Source: Pseudo-nitzschia pungens
Lineage: Eukaryota; Bacillariophyta; Bacillariophyceae; Bacillariales; Bacillariaceae
DNA length: 64,000 bases
Reading direction: 5' to 3'
NCBI GenBank assembly: GCA_037355855.1
Contig: CM074760.1
Coordinates: 7,308,501 to 7,372,500 of the forward strand
Part shown: positions 1-11,061 of the stretch, piece after piece
How positions within the stretch are numbered: the stretch's first letter is position 1
Layout: each line of letters starts with the position of its first letter
Notes under the pieces: model-generated
The model's input: the letters and a program-made list of their open reading frames with translations, nothing else
Database searches by the model: none
Told to the model about the DNA's origin: nothing
Translations under genes and position numbers: made by a program

Positions 1-1
1 G

Positions 2-1475
2 GATCGAGGAATCGAAACATTGGCTAGCCACTACGGGAGATCAAATAATTTGCGCATATTGAGCCTGGCAAGAATTCCTCTGACCGATACGGGAGTTCAG
101 CACCTCGGAATGCTGTTGGCGCTGGAAGAACTAGACCTGAACGGTTGCTCTAGCATCGGAAGCGCGTCTCTTGGAAATGTATTGGCCAACTTGAAGAAAC
201 TGACGAGCTTGGATGTGTCCTATTGCCCTGGTATATTGTACGTATGAAACATGATGATGGCAACGCAAACCTGTTGAAAAGTTAATTTTTCGTGCGACGA
301 AATCTCCTCACTCCATCGCCTTTCTTTTGGTTCCCGCCTGCACTCTTGCGCACAGACGATCATCGTGGCAGGGGAAGATCAAGTCCCTGAAGATATTGGA
401 TGCGTGTTACTCCGCCGTAAAGGATTCTCACATTGCTCGGCTGACAGACTTGCCCAAATTAGAGGAGATCAATTTGGATAGTTGTCCGATTGGCGATTGG
501 AGTATTTCGCATCTGGCCGACAACGATGTAGTGCCGAATCTTCTGTCGTTAGATCTTGCAGATACGGATCTATCCGATCTAGGAATGATAAAGATTGCGA
601 AGTTCAAAAAGTTGAAGCGTCTATCTCTCTTCTACTGCAACCTGACCAACTCATCCCTTCGCCATTTGTCAGCGTTGTCTTCCCTGGAAGCCTTGAATCT
701 CGACAGCCGAGATATCAGCGATGGCGGATTGGTGCACTTGCGATCCCTACAGAACCTCAAATCGCTGGACATTTTTTCCGGAAGGGTCACCGATTATGGT
801 TGCACCCACATCGCCAAGATCAGATCGTTGGAATCCCTGGAACTTTGCGGTGGCGGCATCGGCGATGCGGGCTGCGTCACTTTGGCCACGCTGGAGAATT
901 TGCAAACGCTCAACCTGTCTCAGAACGAACGAATCACCAATAGGGGAGCGGCGGCCTTGGCCGCTTTGTCCAATCTCAAGGCCCTGAACCTGAGCCACAC
1001 ACGGGTAAATGGTGGAGCTTTGGTTCACCTGAGTCATTTGCGAAACCTCAAGTCGTTGGCACTGTATGGATGTCGAGGCATGGACGAAACAAATCACGAC
1101 ATGCTCGATCGGCTCGAGAGTGGTTTACCGAATCTGAAGTGCATTCGTCTTCACAATGGGTCCGATGACGACGGCGTCATTGTACCCCGCGGGGAAGATA
1201 CCGATGACGAGGATTTGGAATCTGATACCGAAGAATTCTTTCAGATGAACAATAGCAGATACAACGCAATAGTTGCCGACGAAGATTTCGGAGATGCAAG
1301 TGACGATGAGGACGATAGCGATAGCGATAGTGACAGCGATAGTGAAATGGTGGATGCGCATGATGGATTTGATAGTAACGAGGAGGAAGAGGAAGAAGAT
1401 GACAATGATGATAGTGATGGCGACAACCTAGAAGATCTTGACAGTGATTCGTCGTTCTCAAATCACGCCGCCTAA
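2..1475 (+). CDS. Leucine-rich-repeat protein with acidic C-terminal tail (5' partial)
   Basis: The reading frame is open from base 2, so the start lies upstream of the window. Exon 1 ends at 237 before a GTACGT donor and exon 2 runs 356-1475 after a CACAG acceptor. The 118-bp intron keeps the phase and joins two LRR segments, giving about 450 visible residues. The repeats follow an LxxLxLxxCxIxDxGLxxL pattern, as in cysteine-containing / AMN1-like LRR proteins. The last 100 or so residues are almost entirely Asp, Glu and Ser, including an alternating DSDSDSDS run. There is no signal peptide or membrane segment in the visible part. The LRR solenoid suggests a protein-interaction or substrate-recognition role, but no F-box or other effector domain is in view. 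The gene is convergent with the phosphatase gene, whose stop is 116 bp away. Confidence 0.85.
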
Positions 1476-1591
1476 AACATCAATCGGTAAATTTGTAGAA
1501 ACAACGGTCGTTACACCTTGTAACATTAGCGTTCATTGGTGCCAAACAATAGCTGTCGACAAAGACCAAAGCGTAGTTTGTTGACGATAAA

Positions 1592-3515
1592 TCAGAGATT
1601 ATTAGTAGGCAACGGCAATATGAAAAGCCCATTTTTATCTGGATCGGAATCTATCGGCACTTTGTTCGATGCAGTAGCTGTAGGTGTTGCTGCTAATTCA
1701 TTACCATTGCGAAGGTTGTAGACACAACCCAGCCCATGTTGTGATTCGAGAAAGCCCATCCGCTGGAATAATTTTTGGTGATCTACCGTCCGGGGGCGTA
1801 CTGCAATAAATCTTTGGGATTCTTTGCACGACAGAGCGTGCTGCTTGATAGCTCGGAGAAGGGTGTCGGTGACGGAAGACGTAGGCCGAATCGCCACATC
1901 AGTCAATAGACTACTCCGCTCCGAGTAGGTTGCTACCGCCAACACTTGGAATCCACGTTTGGCGACAAACCGCAACGAGTTTTCGCTTCCTACATCACCG
2001 CCGTACTTTGTTTGGATGGTTTCTTCATTCAACGACGAAGAGGAAAGATACAGCTCCCGCAAAGCAGCAACCTGTTCTTCAACGTGATCGTATTCCTCGT
2101 CAATGCTAAGATCAATGATACCCTCATCATAATCCTTACCGTTGATAACTTTCGTTTCCACAGTGATATCTGGTAAGGATGGTCTTTTGTTTTTGACGTT
2201 TGACAAACGTGTGTAGAAAAGAATGATGAGATGAAAAGAGCAAACAAATACGTGTGCGCGAAATTGTTTGGATTCGATCACTATTATAACTTGATACGTA
2301 CACAATAAAGCCCCAGCCATCCCTGAGTGTCCCTCCGCTTCGAAGCTCTTGGTACCGCTCGGGCGAAATGTGCGGGGTGACATTTGTTGTCATGACGATA
2401 AACCGACTGTGGCCAAAGTATTCGAGTTCGGTGATGCCGGTGTTGTAGTGGGCAAAAGCGGTTCGATGGGGCTTCCCGGATTGCTCCACCACACGACCAC
2501 CCCGCCCGCACCCGACGTAGCCTCCCACCAAGCGTTTCAAAACAACGGACATGAAGTCCCCGTGTCCGACTGCTAGCACTGTTCGTCGTCGACGCTGGCG
2601 TTGGACAAATCTGTCGTGTTGATCTTCTAACTCTTCACCAGGAAGCAGAAATCCCACGTCGAACAAATCGTCATTGGAACCGTTGTTGTTGTTGTTGTTG
2701 TTGTTTTTGTTATCATCACCAATACTATTGCTATTGCTATTGCTATTGCTGTCATTGCCATTCTCTTCACTTTCATCGTACATGAGGCTATCGAGATAAT
2801 CTGTCAACCACAAACAATATTTCGCAGCTCTGGCTTCACCGTCCACCCTCGATTCGTTACCATTTCCACCGTACCAGCCATGGCGCGGACTTGGGAATCC
2901 TACAAAGTTCATCGTCACGATCTCATCGATGTGGGATTGGTTGATTTGCAATTTTGGGTCGTCGAGGATGTGGCGAAAGAGGCACTCGCGGATTTCGTCC
3001 GGATTCATGCCCGGTTCGGCTTCCCCCTTGCTGTGGCATCCTTCGATTTCGTGATAGAACGAAACGATGATCAGGTGGACTTTTTGTGGAAATTTCGTGC
3101 CGGTGACATCAACTGCTCCGGAATCCTCCCGCGCCATCGACGCTGACGACAACGACGACGACAGAATCAATCGTTCCAGAGCCGGTCGGATGGTCAACAG
3201 AGTCCGTAACATGGGACTGCACAGAATGCGGACCGGACTGGAAGCCTGGCAGTCGAAAATGGCAGGATTCAGATACTCGCTGGCTAACGTGTCTGCCTGC
3301 CGCATTCCCAGCGGACTCAGGTGCGGATCCGCCCTTCTGTGAGCATCAACGTACTTTTGAAAGCCGTCGGAATCAAATTCGGGCGACCCGAACCGAAAGA
3401 GAGTTTTTGCATCTTCGTAGACCTTGTTGTTGTTGCTATGGGCGTGTCGGATCATGTGAAACGCGATGGACGGCTTGCTGGTCTTGCCGCGTTGCAGAGG
3501 TTTTTGTCGAGACAT
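1592..3515 (-). CDS. Histidine phosphatase (phosphoglycerate mutase-like) fused to a GNAT-like domain
   Basis: Two exons, 3515-2302 and 2183-1592, are separated by a 118-bp intron (donor GTACGT, acceptor AAAAG). The splice keeps the frame and gives 601 residues. The N-terminal part is a histidine-phosphatase domain: the RHAHS motif with the phospho-acceptor His lies near residue 24, LSPLGMRQAD follows, then the LCSPMLRTLLT segment and the late GHGD motif with the second catalytic His. An Asn/Ser microsatellite loop interrupts the domain. The C-terminal 200 residues have the look of an acetyltransferase fold: a strand ending LLTDVAIRP, a helix, and KLFQRMGFLE resembling the GNAT 'lyxk.GF' end. 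The acetyl-CoA loop is not clear, so this domain may be degenerate. The substrate cannot be predicted. Start chosen as the first ATG of the RHAHS frame. Confidence 0.8.
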
Positions 3516-4817
3516 GGTGATTTTGTGGGATAGAACCTGTGCGTTATCTTCTGTTGTTCGTCAAGGTGAATGCCAAATCTTGATCATACCGTACTGATGA
3601 GTGCTTCCATACGAAGCACGAAGATGCTGCCGATTGAAGATTGTCGATTGTTGATGTGCCTTTGCCATCTCATTCACAAAAAGTACCTTGATTCGGGGCT
3701 TCGAACTGATTCATGATGGTGGTTGCCTACCAAGGGCAGTGATAAAACGCAAGATGTTACAAAGAATAATTAAGATTACTACGCGTACGTACTTTCAGCC
3801 CGAATACTGCACGATGGATGACGTGCACTGAGTAAGGTTAACCTTACTTTTCTCACTAGTTGCAGGATACATCTAAATTACCGAAGCACGTTCTTTGCGA
3901 AGCCTAATCACACATCCTGAAAAAGATATGAGAAGGAAATAATGATAATGGTACAACTAGTACGGGTAAGATCTTAGCCTTACTTGTAGAAATAGAAGCA
4001 CTTCTTCGGCACACTGTTCCGAGTGGAAAATCACGAATTGTATGCATCGGATTGGCTTTTGCTCTCAAATAATAAAAGAATGTTTTAACTCCCAACATTT
4101 GCCAAACGTTGAAGGGACCGCTTTGTGTCTTTCACCAGCAGTACATTGCACAACAGAACTACTTTAGGTTCCACATTGGATACCAGGTAGTTGAATAAGA
4201 CCCATGATTCCAGTTTGTTGGCAAGATGAAAGGCGGATGCAAAAATTACATGTTCATAAAAATAATGCTTCTTACGTGCTATTGTACGTCAGTAGTCCTG
4301 GCGCAAACTCATATATACCGGTGCCCTTCATGCGCAGGGATGATTCAAGTTGATGTCGTCTTACTCTGTAATCAACTAACTGAATTCAAGCGAAGGCGTG
4401 TCAACTCTCTTCAACTGTGCGTGTAGTAATTCGGTCATAGTTTTGGACGATTTGATAACACATGGGACTCGCGATAAAGGCACTTTCTTTCATACGCTAT
4501 GAATCGTCCTGTCGTCTCCGCGTTAAGTCGAATTCAAGGAACAACGGGGGAACAAGGGAACAAGGGTTTGAATTTGCATGGCGCTGCTTTTGGACGTGCT
4601 TATGTTCCAGCGTTTCCAAAGAGCAAAGGTTTTCGATTCGTTCACCGCGCAAATGCTCGAATCTATTGAAGTATTTATTTTTCTTTTAGACATCCTTGCG
4701 TTTGCAAGTGCAATGAAGCGTTGATGCTCTCTAGCTATGCACTTGCTCGCACCGGTAAGCGGTACGTGTTGCGCACATCCACGATGATGGTGACGCCGGT
4801 TCTTTGTCCGCTTGAAA
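3516..4817. other. Intergenic region, 1.3 kb, no supported gene
   Basis: Only short unconvincing reading frames are present. The stretch holds an 18-bp perfect palindrome at 3831-3848 and a related GTAAG...CTTAC inverted pair near 3964-3987, both members of a motif family seen in other gaps of this window. It lies upstream of the divergently placed phosphatase gene and downstream of the membrane-protein gene. Confidence 0.6.
3831..3848. repeat. 18-bp perfect palindrome AGTAAGGTTAACCTTACT
   Basis: The sequence equals its own reverse complement over 18 bases. It is the most perfect member of the GTAAGGTTAC-like family found in many intergenic stretches here. It could be a protein-binding site or the remnant of a short mobile element; the sequence alone does not decide. 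Confidence 0.8.
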
Positions 4818-5750
4818 TTACATTCGTGCCAGGTAAAAGTAAATGTGAGGGAGCTTGTAGGTTAGGTACGAGAGAGACGAGGCCCAAACGAGAAAACCAG
4901 CCGCATAGACGACGTTTGTCTTGGACCTGGTCAGCATATCTCTAAAATGCCGAACAAACCTCTGCCGAATCGAAGATCCTTCTCGTTGATTTTTTGATTT
5001 TTCAATTAAATGCGACAACGAGATCAGGGTCAAGCCCATAAGCATCCCGACAATGCCCTTTCCAATGATCGGGCATGAGATAGACACATATGCACGGAAC
5101 GCCGCTCCCACCGTAAATGCTAGGGACCCGTAAAAGAAATGAGACTTGACCGCGAACCATTCCATCGCATAATTCTCACTGATGTAGTCGTAGGCACTCT
5201 TGGAAAGCCTGGTGGGGGACATGGCAATATCGTTCATGCAGATAGTAGAAAGAACCACAACCAAGAGCATGCTCCCAAGTGTGGTCAGCATGGAGACTGC
5301 GTACAAACGCTTTGCAAAACCCATCATCAATCCGTCCGATTCACCCAGCGGGAGTGCGTAGGCCGATCCGAGCGCGGCACCCGCCACCAGAGACGCCGGA
5401 ATGCGAAGATTTCCAAAGAGACTCGCGACCGTTCCGCCAAAGTCGCTGAGTTGCTCTTCGTCGGCGGCACCGGCATCATCATTCTTGGTTGCTCGGCGGC
5501 CTCCACCGCGAATCGTCAAGGTGCTTTGTCGATCGATTTTCGAACGACCAACAGTTGGATTTTCCACGATTCGACCCAGTCTGTGAGACTGGGCGTTGAA
5601 CTGGTTACGGTCCAAGGTATTCTGTTGCGCCGACGGGGGTCTGATAGAGAATCCGGCAGAGACATACGTCTCCATTGCGATTATGCCATACAATGTGAGC
5701 ATAACCAAAACTTTGCGGACGCTAAGCGTACCGGTACTAACAGGAGCCAT
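4818..5750 (-). CDS. Possible plastid-targeted multi-pass membrane protein, function unknown
   Basis: Single exon, 310 residues, starting at the ATG at 5750. The N-terminus is a hydrophobic signal peptide (about residues 10-32) ending in SAGF, which fits loosely the cleavage motif used by diatom plastid precursors. A Ser/Arg-rich presumed transit region follows, with an IRGGG segment near residue 80 that is common where such transit peptides end. Four to five hydrophobic segments follow, around residues 118-132, 150-172, 205-225, 233-252 and 282-302. The central region contains no motif I recognise as enzymatic. Membrane and targeting features are read from the sequence; plastid location is inference, and an ER or secretory location is the alternative. 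Confidence 0.7.
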   Translation of the reverse strand: MAPVSTGTLSVRKVLVMLTLYGIIAMETYVSAGFSIRPPSAQQNTLDRNQFNAQSHRLGRIVENPTVGRSKIDRQSTLTIRGGGRRATKNDDAGAADEEQLSDFGGTVASLFGNLRIPASLVAGAALGSAYALPLGESDGLMMGFAKRLYAVSMLTTLGSMLLVVVLSTICMNDIAMSPTRLSKSAYDYISENYAMEWFAVKSHFFYGSLAFTVGAAFRAYVSISCPIIGKGIVGMLMGLTLISLSHLIEKSKNQREGSSIRQRFVRHFRDMLTRSKTNVVYAAGFLVWASSLSYLTYKLPHIYFYLARM

Positions 5751-6734
5751 TATTGTTTCTTATTAGTTTCTTGTTGCTTATCTCATGCACTACCGTACGA
5801 GTGCTCCTCCGAACAAATAATATAAGGTATGAGTAAAATCTTACAAGTGTGTGCTCACTAACAGTAGTTCTCGGCTTCTTGCGGAGTGACGCCTGGCCCA
5901 TTGGGCCGAAGCGTCGGCTTCCAAACAAAATAATCGTAATTACTACGAGAACCTTGGGATCTCAAAAAATGAACATATTTTCGTTCATCTTGTACGAAGA
6001 GAAAGCTACCGTACAAATAGTACTGGTAAGGTTTACCCGTCCGGGTAAGGTGTCATAAAAAGATACATTTTCCAATATTTCGGAGTCGAACTAGTCGAAA
6101 AAACAAAGGATTTTAGATATTCGATCTCAAGATGTGTATGTATCATATGAATAGTATCTATTAATACGATGGCAAATGGAAGAGAGACCAGGGGTCATAC
6201 CTACGGTACCAGTACGGTAGCGTAAGGCCCTACCGTAGACCGTTCAATTGGTCTACAAGTTGCTACCTAAAAAACAAAGTATGTTTGGTCAGCGGTCAGG
6301 CTCTCGTTACCGAATAATGTACAGTAGACGTAAGGTTTACGTCCCTTCTTCAATGTTCATAGTAACTTAACCCGGACAGGACAGGTAAGGTTACTTGTGC
6401 AGTAAGACCTTAACCGTAAGTAAACCTTACGGATACCAGAAGCTTGTGCACCAACCAAAAGGCATATGCGAGCACGAACGTACGGAACCAACTACCACTA
6501 TCGTTGTACACTACTAGTACCAAGTATGAATGCTTGTATGGACGCTTGGACGCTTCCGTACCAGTAACGAAGAACTCAAGCTATCGGAGGGGACACAAGA
6601 CGTCGAATGAATGCTCCTAAACGCACCGTGCCAATCGCACCTCCACCAACAGAACTGGTTGATACTGGCTACCTTATTAACATTGCCACTGCTATTCTAG
6701 GACTACACTTCGTTGCATTGGGACGCATTGCATC
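5751..6734. other. Intergenic region, 1 kb, dense in GTAAGGTTAC-like motifs
   Basis: No supported gene. Between 6020 and 6435 there are at least six copies or half-copies of GGTAAGGTTTAC / GTAAACCTTAC and CTACGGTAC-type palindromes, the densest cluster of this family in the window. The stretch separates the divergent membrane-protein and SmD3 genes and so contains both presumed promoters. Confidence 0.65.
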
Positions 6735-7670
6735 ATGTCCGTAGTAGGGAACAATCGTGTCGGGATTCCGATCGTCGTTCTGCACGATGCAGAGGGTGCG
6801 GTGATCGAGATCGAAACCAAGGCCGGAGAGTTGATACGGGGACTCTTGTTCGAAGCGGAGGATCAGATGAATCTGTACATCAAGAATGCCATCATTCGAG
6901 ACGTCAATGGCGTCAAGCGAAAGAGTCCTCAGGTGTACGTGCGCGGGACGGAAATCGTCTTTATCGTTCTTCCCGACATGCTAAAGCACGCTCCCATGTT
7001 CAATCGGTGAGTATGGATGGTTCTTGTGTTTGGAACACCAATGAATGCGTCGTATTTTTCGGGAGAGTTGCTTGCCGCTGCGGTTGGACGATCGCTCTCT
7101 CTCTCTTTCTTCGCCACTCGTTTGGTTCCTGGCTTGTCGTTTGCGTTTTTCTCGTTTGGACTGTACCACTGCGCTTCGCCCAGCAAGGTGAGTCCCCACC
7201 CATCGTCTCGTCTCGTCGTCGCAACAAATCCCCGATGAATTGGATTGATTGATTCACTCACAGCAGCCTCTTCCCATTGCTTGGATCGGCTGGCCTCCGG
7301 TATTTTTTTTGTTTTGATTGTTGTCATTGGTGTTGGTGTTGATGTTGATGTTGTCATTGGTGTTGTTGTCCTTGTTGTTCTTGTTGTCGACGTTAGAATC
7401 AAGCACTGGAGAAAGCACGGGGGAGCTCCACCCGAGGGTGTTGGCCAGGCGGTGGGTCAAGCCGCCGCCATCATTCGAAAGGCCGAGGATCGGAGACGAG
7501 GAGGGTTCGGTGGACGCTTCGGTGGTCGCGGCGGCAGGGACGGGGGCCGTGGGGGACGAGGAGGGTTCGGTGGACGAGGCGGTGGCGGCCGCGGAGATTT
7601 CGGCGGCCGAGACGGTCCTCCACAGAGACCGTATGGGCAGCGCAATCAGGGTCAGTACGGGTCGCGATGA
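6735..7670 (+). CDS. SNRPD3: Small nuclear ribonucleoprotein Sm D3
   Basis: Exon 1 is 6735-7006 and exon 2 is 7397-7670, joined in frame across a 390-bp intron (donor GTGAGT, acceptor GTTAG), giving 181 residues. The Sm fold is plain: VGIPIVVLHDAEG at the start, the Sm1 motif with ETKAGELIRGLLFEAEDQMN, and the Sm2 motif QVYVRGTEIVFIVLPDMLK, followed by HAPMF as in all SmD3 proteins. Exon 2 encodes the C-terminal RGG tail, here very rich in GGRGG and longer than usual for an SmD3 (total normally near 126-140 residues). SmD3 is one of seven Sm proteins that form the ring on spliceosomal U snRNAs. RGG tails of this kind are normally symmetrically dimethylated on arginine and bind SMN-type assembly factors. 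Confidence 0.95.
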
Positions 7671-8776
7671 ACAGGGATCGACATGGCATTACTGTTATTA
7701 CGATCATTATTATGATCATTATTATTATTATTCGGAAGGGAAGAACCCACAGACACGACACGACACGACCTGGCAAAACATGACACAGGTCAACCAATGA
7801 TCGAACGGGCACATGTTTTGTACGGCATCTGCAACCAATTCACTCAAGTCAAGAAATAATATTTGCACGCACTATGGATTGTCCTGATGCAGGCAACTCC
7901 GATTGTGTTGCGCACCGCCGAAGAATTAGAATAAGGTAGTGTATAATAATTGGTAGGTAAAAGGTAGGTTTAGTTCAAGAACTAGAATATCTTGGATGGC
8001 ACACTAAATCGTCCGCTGAATAATCAGGCTGCTGCCGGCATTGAATACAGGGAATGACAAGACAAACACGATAAGTATTGCGAAGATAGACCGATGTGAT
8101 CGGGACACATTAGAGAAAGTCCGAGAACGAGTAACATTACGTAGTATCCGAGGAGAGCGCTACAGTGACATACGGTATCATAAACTTCCAAGTTAGAAAA
8201 CTGTTCCACTCTGTCGTAGAGCCACGGTATGATTTCTGCCGCACACGTTCCGACCCGAAAGAGATGCAACTGCGCGGCACTCCAAAGTCTTTGTCTTCGA
8301 GATGCATTACCGTATCAGGCTCTAAACCTGTTCGCGATCGGGGCGCATCAGATCCTTGTTCCAGCTCGTACTCAACTTGACTCGGAGGATAATCGTGTGC
8401 GGTCCATGATACAACGACGAATAAAATGCACGAACGTATACGTAGTATCGGATGAGAGCGCTTCAATGAAAGAATATTATAAACGTTCGTGTTTTCTACT
8501 GTTCCATTCAACTCTGCAAAAGAACAATTGTTTCTGCCGCCCCCCGTCTGGTCTTTGCTCGACTCGACCCGACTCGACCCGACTCCTCCCAAAAAAAAAA
8601 GCGTTGCAATTACCCTGTTCCCTCCCTTTGAATTTCCTCGCATGTCGCCGTTGCCGTTGCTCTCGCGAAACACTCGAGTGTCCGTGTTGGATGCGTGCAC
8701 CGGGATGGTGCGAGAACGCTGTGCCGCAACAATCACGCTCTCTCTCTCTCCGTCGGAAAGAAACCGTCTCGTTTTG
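7671..8776. other. Convergent intergenic region, 1.1 kb, with a diverged duplication
   Basis: This lies between the 3' ends of SmD3 and the polymerase delta subunit. No gene is supported. Two related segments of roughly 105 bp begin at about 8139 and 8440: both start with ACGTAGTATC, share GAGAGCGCT and ACTGTTCCA, and end in TTTCTGCCGC. A CTCGAC-type short repeat occurs at 8560-8585. An ATTATTATGATC-type simple repeat is at 7700-7732. Confidence 0.6.
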
Positions 8777-10510
8777 TTACTCCTCGGTCTTGTTCTGGGT
8801 GGTGCCCGCCTTGAATCGCAAGACTTCCGCCTCGAGTGTTTTCAGGTTGACCAGGACGGCTTCTCCCGTTTCGCTAAACTTGGGGACGCAGACCAGCCGC
8901 GTCTTGGGTGTCGCGGAAGGATCGGCATCCTTGTTGTTGTTGTTGTTGCTGTTGTTCGTTTTCGTTTTGTCGTTGCTGTCGTCGTAGCGGACGAGCTTGG
9001 TGGCAAAGCCCTCCTCGCAATTCCCGCAAAAGTAGAGGTTGGGGGTCGGCCTCCGGCTCATGACCATGGGATCTCCCGACGGGACCATCCCGATGGCCGG
9101 GCTGCTGGGAGCCGTCGGACAAATGTGCGCCCATCGCAGCGTCTGTTCGAGGGCCTCGAGTTCCGTCAGGAGCCGGGGGGACGCATGCGGCGATTCCGAT
9201 TCCCCCGCCGCGGTCGCCGGCGGAGCCCTGAGGACGTGCTTTTGCAGGTCCCGGACGTTCAGGCCGTCCGTCCCCAGGACCAGCTGGTTCCCGATGGAGG
9301 CCTCGTAGGGATTGGGCGTCGTCCGCGCCATGGGCGTTCCAGCGCCACCGCCACCGCCCAGCGTGTGCGGCAGGAGGCTCGAGTGCAGCGGCCGCTGGGG
9401 CCAGTTCCGCGTGGTGGGGTCCCCCTCCGACGGCATCACGTCCGCGGGAATCCCGGCCGTCCGCGTCACCTGCAGGCCCCACAGATCGAATTCCCGGAGG
9501 CCCATGGCCGGATCGACGGCCCCGGGACCGGACCCCGCGACGATCACCCGGGCGACCCCCGAGGCCTTTTCGGCGATCGCCTCGCTCCCGAGGTGGCCCT
9601 GGAGAAAGGAGACGAGCATCTCGCGGGGCAGCGAGCTCACCCCGGGATCTCCGCACAGCAGAGAGGAGACCAGCAGCAAATAGGAAGGACCCGCGTTTTC
9701 GTCGATTTTCTCGTCGCTCTCCCGGTCCGATTTGGCAACCCTCGGGGGAACGGGCGCCGGTTCGACGACCGCATCGACGTGCATCATTCCCCGGTCGTCG
9801 ACCACCCCCCGGACTCCCACCACGACCCCGGTGCAGTATTCGTACGAGTGGTGGGATTTGGATCTGGATCCGGATTTTCTCGCTTCGGGGTTTCGCTCGG
9901 CGCTGCCGCTCGTTTTTTCGCCGCCCCCTTCCACGAATCGAATGGCCACCCGTCCCGATTCGTCCTCCAGAAAGAGCTGGTCGCCCGTCCGACAAACGGC
10001 GCGGGGATGGAGCTGGCGATCCTCTCCCGCTTCGCCGTCGTCGTCGTAGTTGTGGTAGAAATTGTTGCCGCCGTTGCCTCCGTTGGTGCCCTCGACCACA
10101 ATGGTGCCCACGACCTTGCTCGGCTCGTCTTCCTTGAGCTCGAGGATCCGATCGACGTTCTTGCAGAAGCTTTCTCCGTTGCCATTGCCATCACCGCCAT
10201 CACCGCTGTCCTCCAGAGCGTCCAGCGCCTCCCGGCACCGATCCTTGAGAGCTCCGAGTCGCTCGGTGTAGACGTGGGAATACTGGCGCTGGTACAGAGC
10301 GATTTCTTGCTGGGACGATCTGACGCTGCTGGGGGAGGATGCCTTCCCGGACGGCTTTGCGCGGTCGCTCGCGCTTTGGCTTTTTGCCGATGCCGATGCC
10401 AGGTGGGCCTGGAAGCGCTGCCACTTTGGTGCGTGGGAGGCGCGCGATCGGACCGGGCGGCCGTCGCCTCCGCCTTTTCCGGAAACAACGCGGGTCGCGG
10501 AGGCCGTCAT
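8777..10510 (-). CDS. POLD2: DNA polymerase delta small subunit (subunit 2, B-subunit family)
   Basis: Single exon, 577 residues from the ATG at 10510. The frame extends upstream only through a non-ATG codon and a simple repeat. The family pattern is clear in order: an OB-fold region with VVGTIVVEG, a GDQLFLEDESGRVAIRF segment, then the inactive calcineurin-like phosphoesterase domain with YLLLVSSLLCGDPGVSS, ARVIVAGSGPG, GIPADVMPSEGDPT, LHSSLLP, TPNPYEASI, GTDGLNVRDL, HICPTAP, NLYFCGN and the final CVPKF/AVLVNLKTLE strands. The protein is longer than human POLD2 (about 469 residues), with low-complexity insertions: a Gly/Asp/Asn loop, a Ser/Arg segment and an Asn run. It is a structural partner of the polymerase delta catalytic subunit in lagging-strand synthesis. 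The gene is noticeably GC-rich. Confidence 0.95.
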   Translation of the reverse strand: MTASATRVVSGKGGGDGRPVRSRASHAPKWQRFQAHLASASAKSQSASDRAKPSGKASSPSSVRSSQQEIALYQRQYSHVYTERLGALKDRCREALDALEDSGDGGDGNGNGESFCKNVDRILELKEDEPSKVVGTIVVEGTNGGNGGNNFYHNYDDDGEAGEDRQLHPRAVCRTGDQLFLEDESGRVAIRFVEGGGEKTSGSAERNPEARKSGSRSKSHHSYEYCTGVVVGVRGVVDDRGMMHVDAVVEPAPVPPRVAKSDRESDEKIDENAGPSYLLLVSSLLCGDPGVSSLPREMLVSFLQGHLGSEAIAEKASGVARVIVAGSGPGAVDPAMGLREFDLWGLQVTRTAGIPADVMPSEGDPTTRNWPQRPLHSSLLPHTLGGGGGAGTPMARTTPNPYEASIGNQLVLGTDGLNVRDLQKHVLRAPPATAAGESESPHASPRLLTELEALEQTLRWAHICPTAPSSPAIGMVPSGDPMVMSRRPTPNLYFCGNCEEGFATKLVRYDDSNDKTKTNNSNNNNNKDADPSATPKTRLVCVPKFSETGEAVLVNLKTLEAEVLRFKAGTTQNKTEE

Positions 10511-11061
10511 GATTTCTTCCTTGGATGATAAATGAATAGTAATAATAAGAATAAGAATAATACTGTAGTATGAAACGGAACGGAACGAAAGGAATGCGCT
10601 CTCAAGGAAAAGATGTTCCGGACCAAGGCAGAGGAATCGGTAATTGTTCTCAGGGAGTGGTGGATGTAGCTGTAGCTGTAGCTGTAGCCGAAGCTGAAGC
10701 TCTTTGTTCGTTCGATTGTTTCGTGCTGACAATCAACCGCAACTTGTCGTGACGGATTCAACAAAGAATGATAATGACGATTATTGATGATGATTCGAAG
10801 TAAGGTTACCGGTTGTATTGTTTGTGTTTCCCTCCCTTCGCGTCTTGTGTTCGTCGTGGTAACTTACTCGTACTGATATATACGTACATCCTGGTAATTA
10901 CCGATGATACGAGTGATCTTACCCAACAACCACAACAACAACCCATCCCGTTCATCATTGGTAATAAATAATGGCGCACCATGCTCTCAAATGCAGTGAA
11001 GTCTGTGGAAGACCTTTTTGCGCGCCAAAAAAAATACAACAACATCGTTATGATTCTTTGT

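Noticed and set aside
4226..4426. Plus-strand frame with a hydrophobic start (MKGGCKNYMFIKIMLL).
   Set aside because: Short, no homology pattern, and the hydrophobic start alone is not sufficient support.
8489..10528. Long plus-strand frame of 679 codons opposite POLD2.
   Set aside because: It is the antisense shadow of a GC-rich gene; its translation has no domain while the minus strand encodes a full POLD2.
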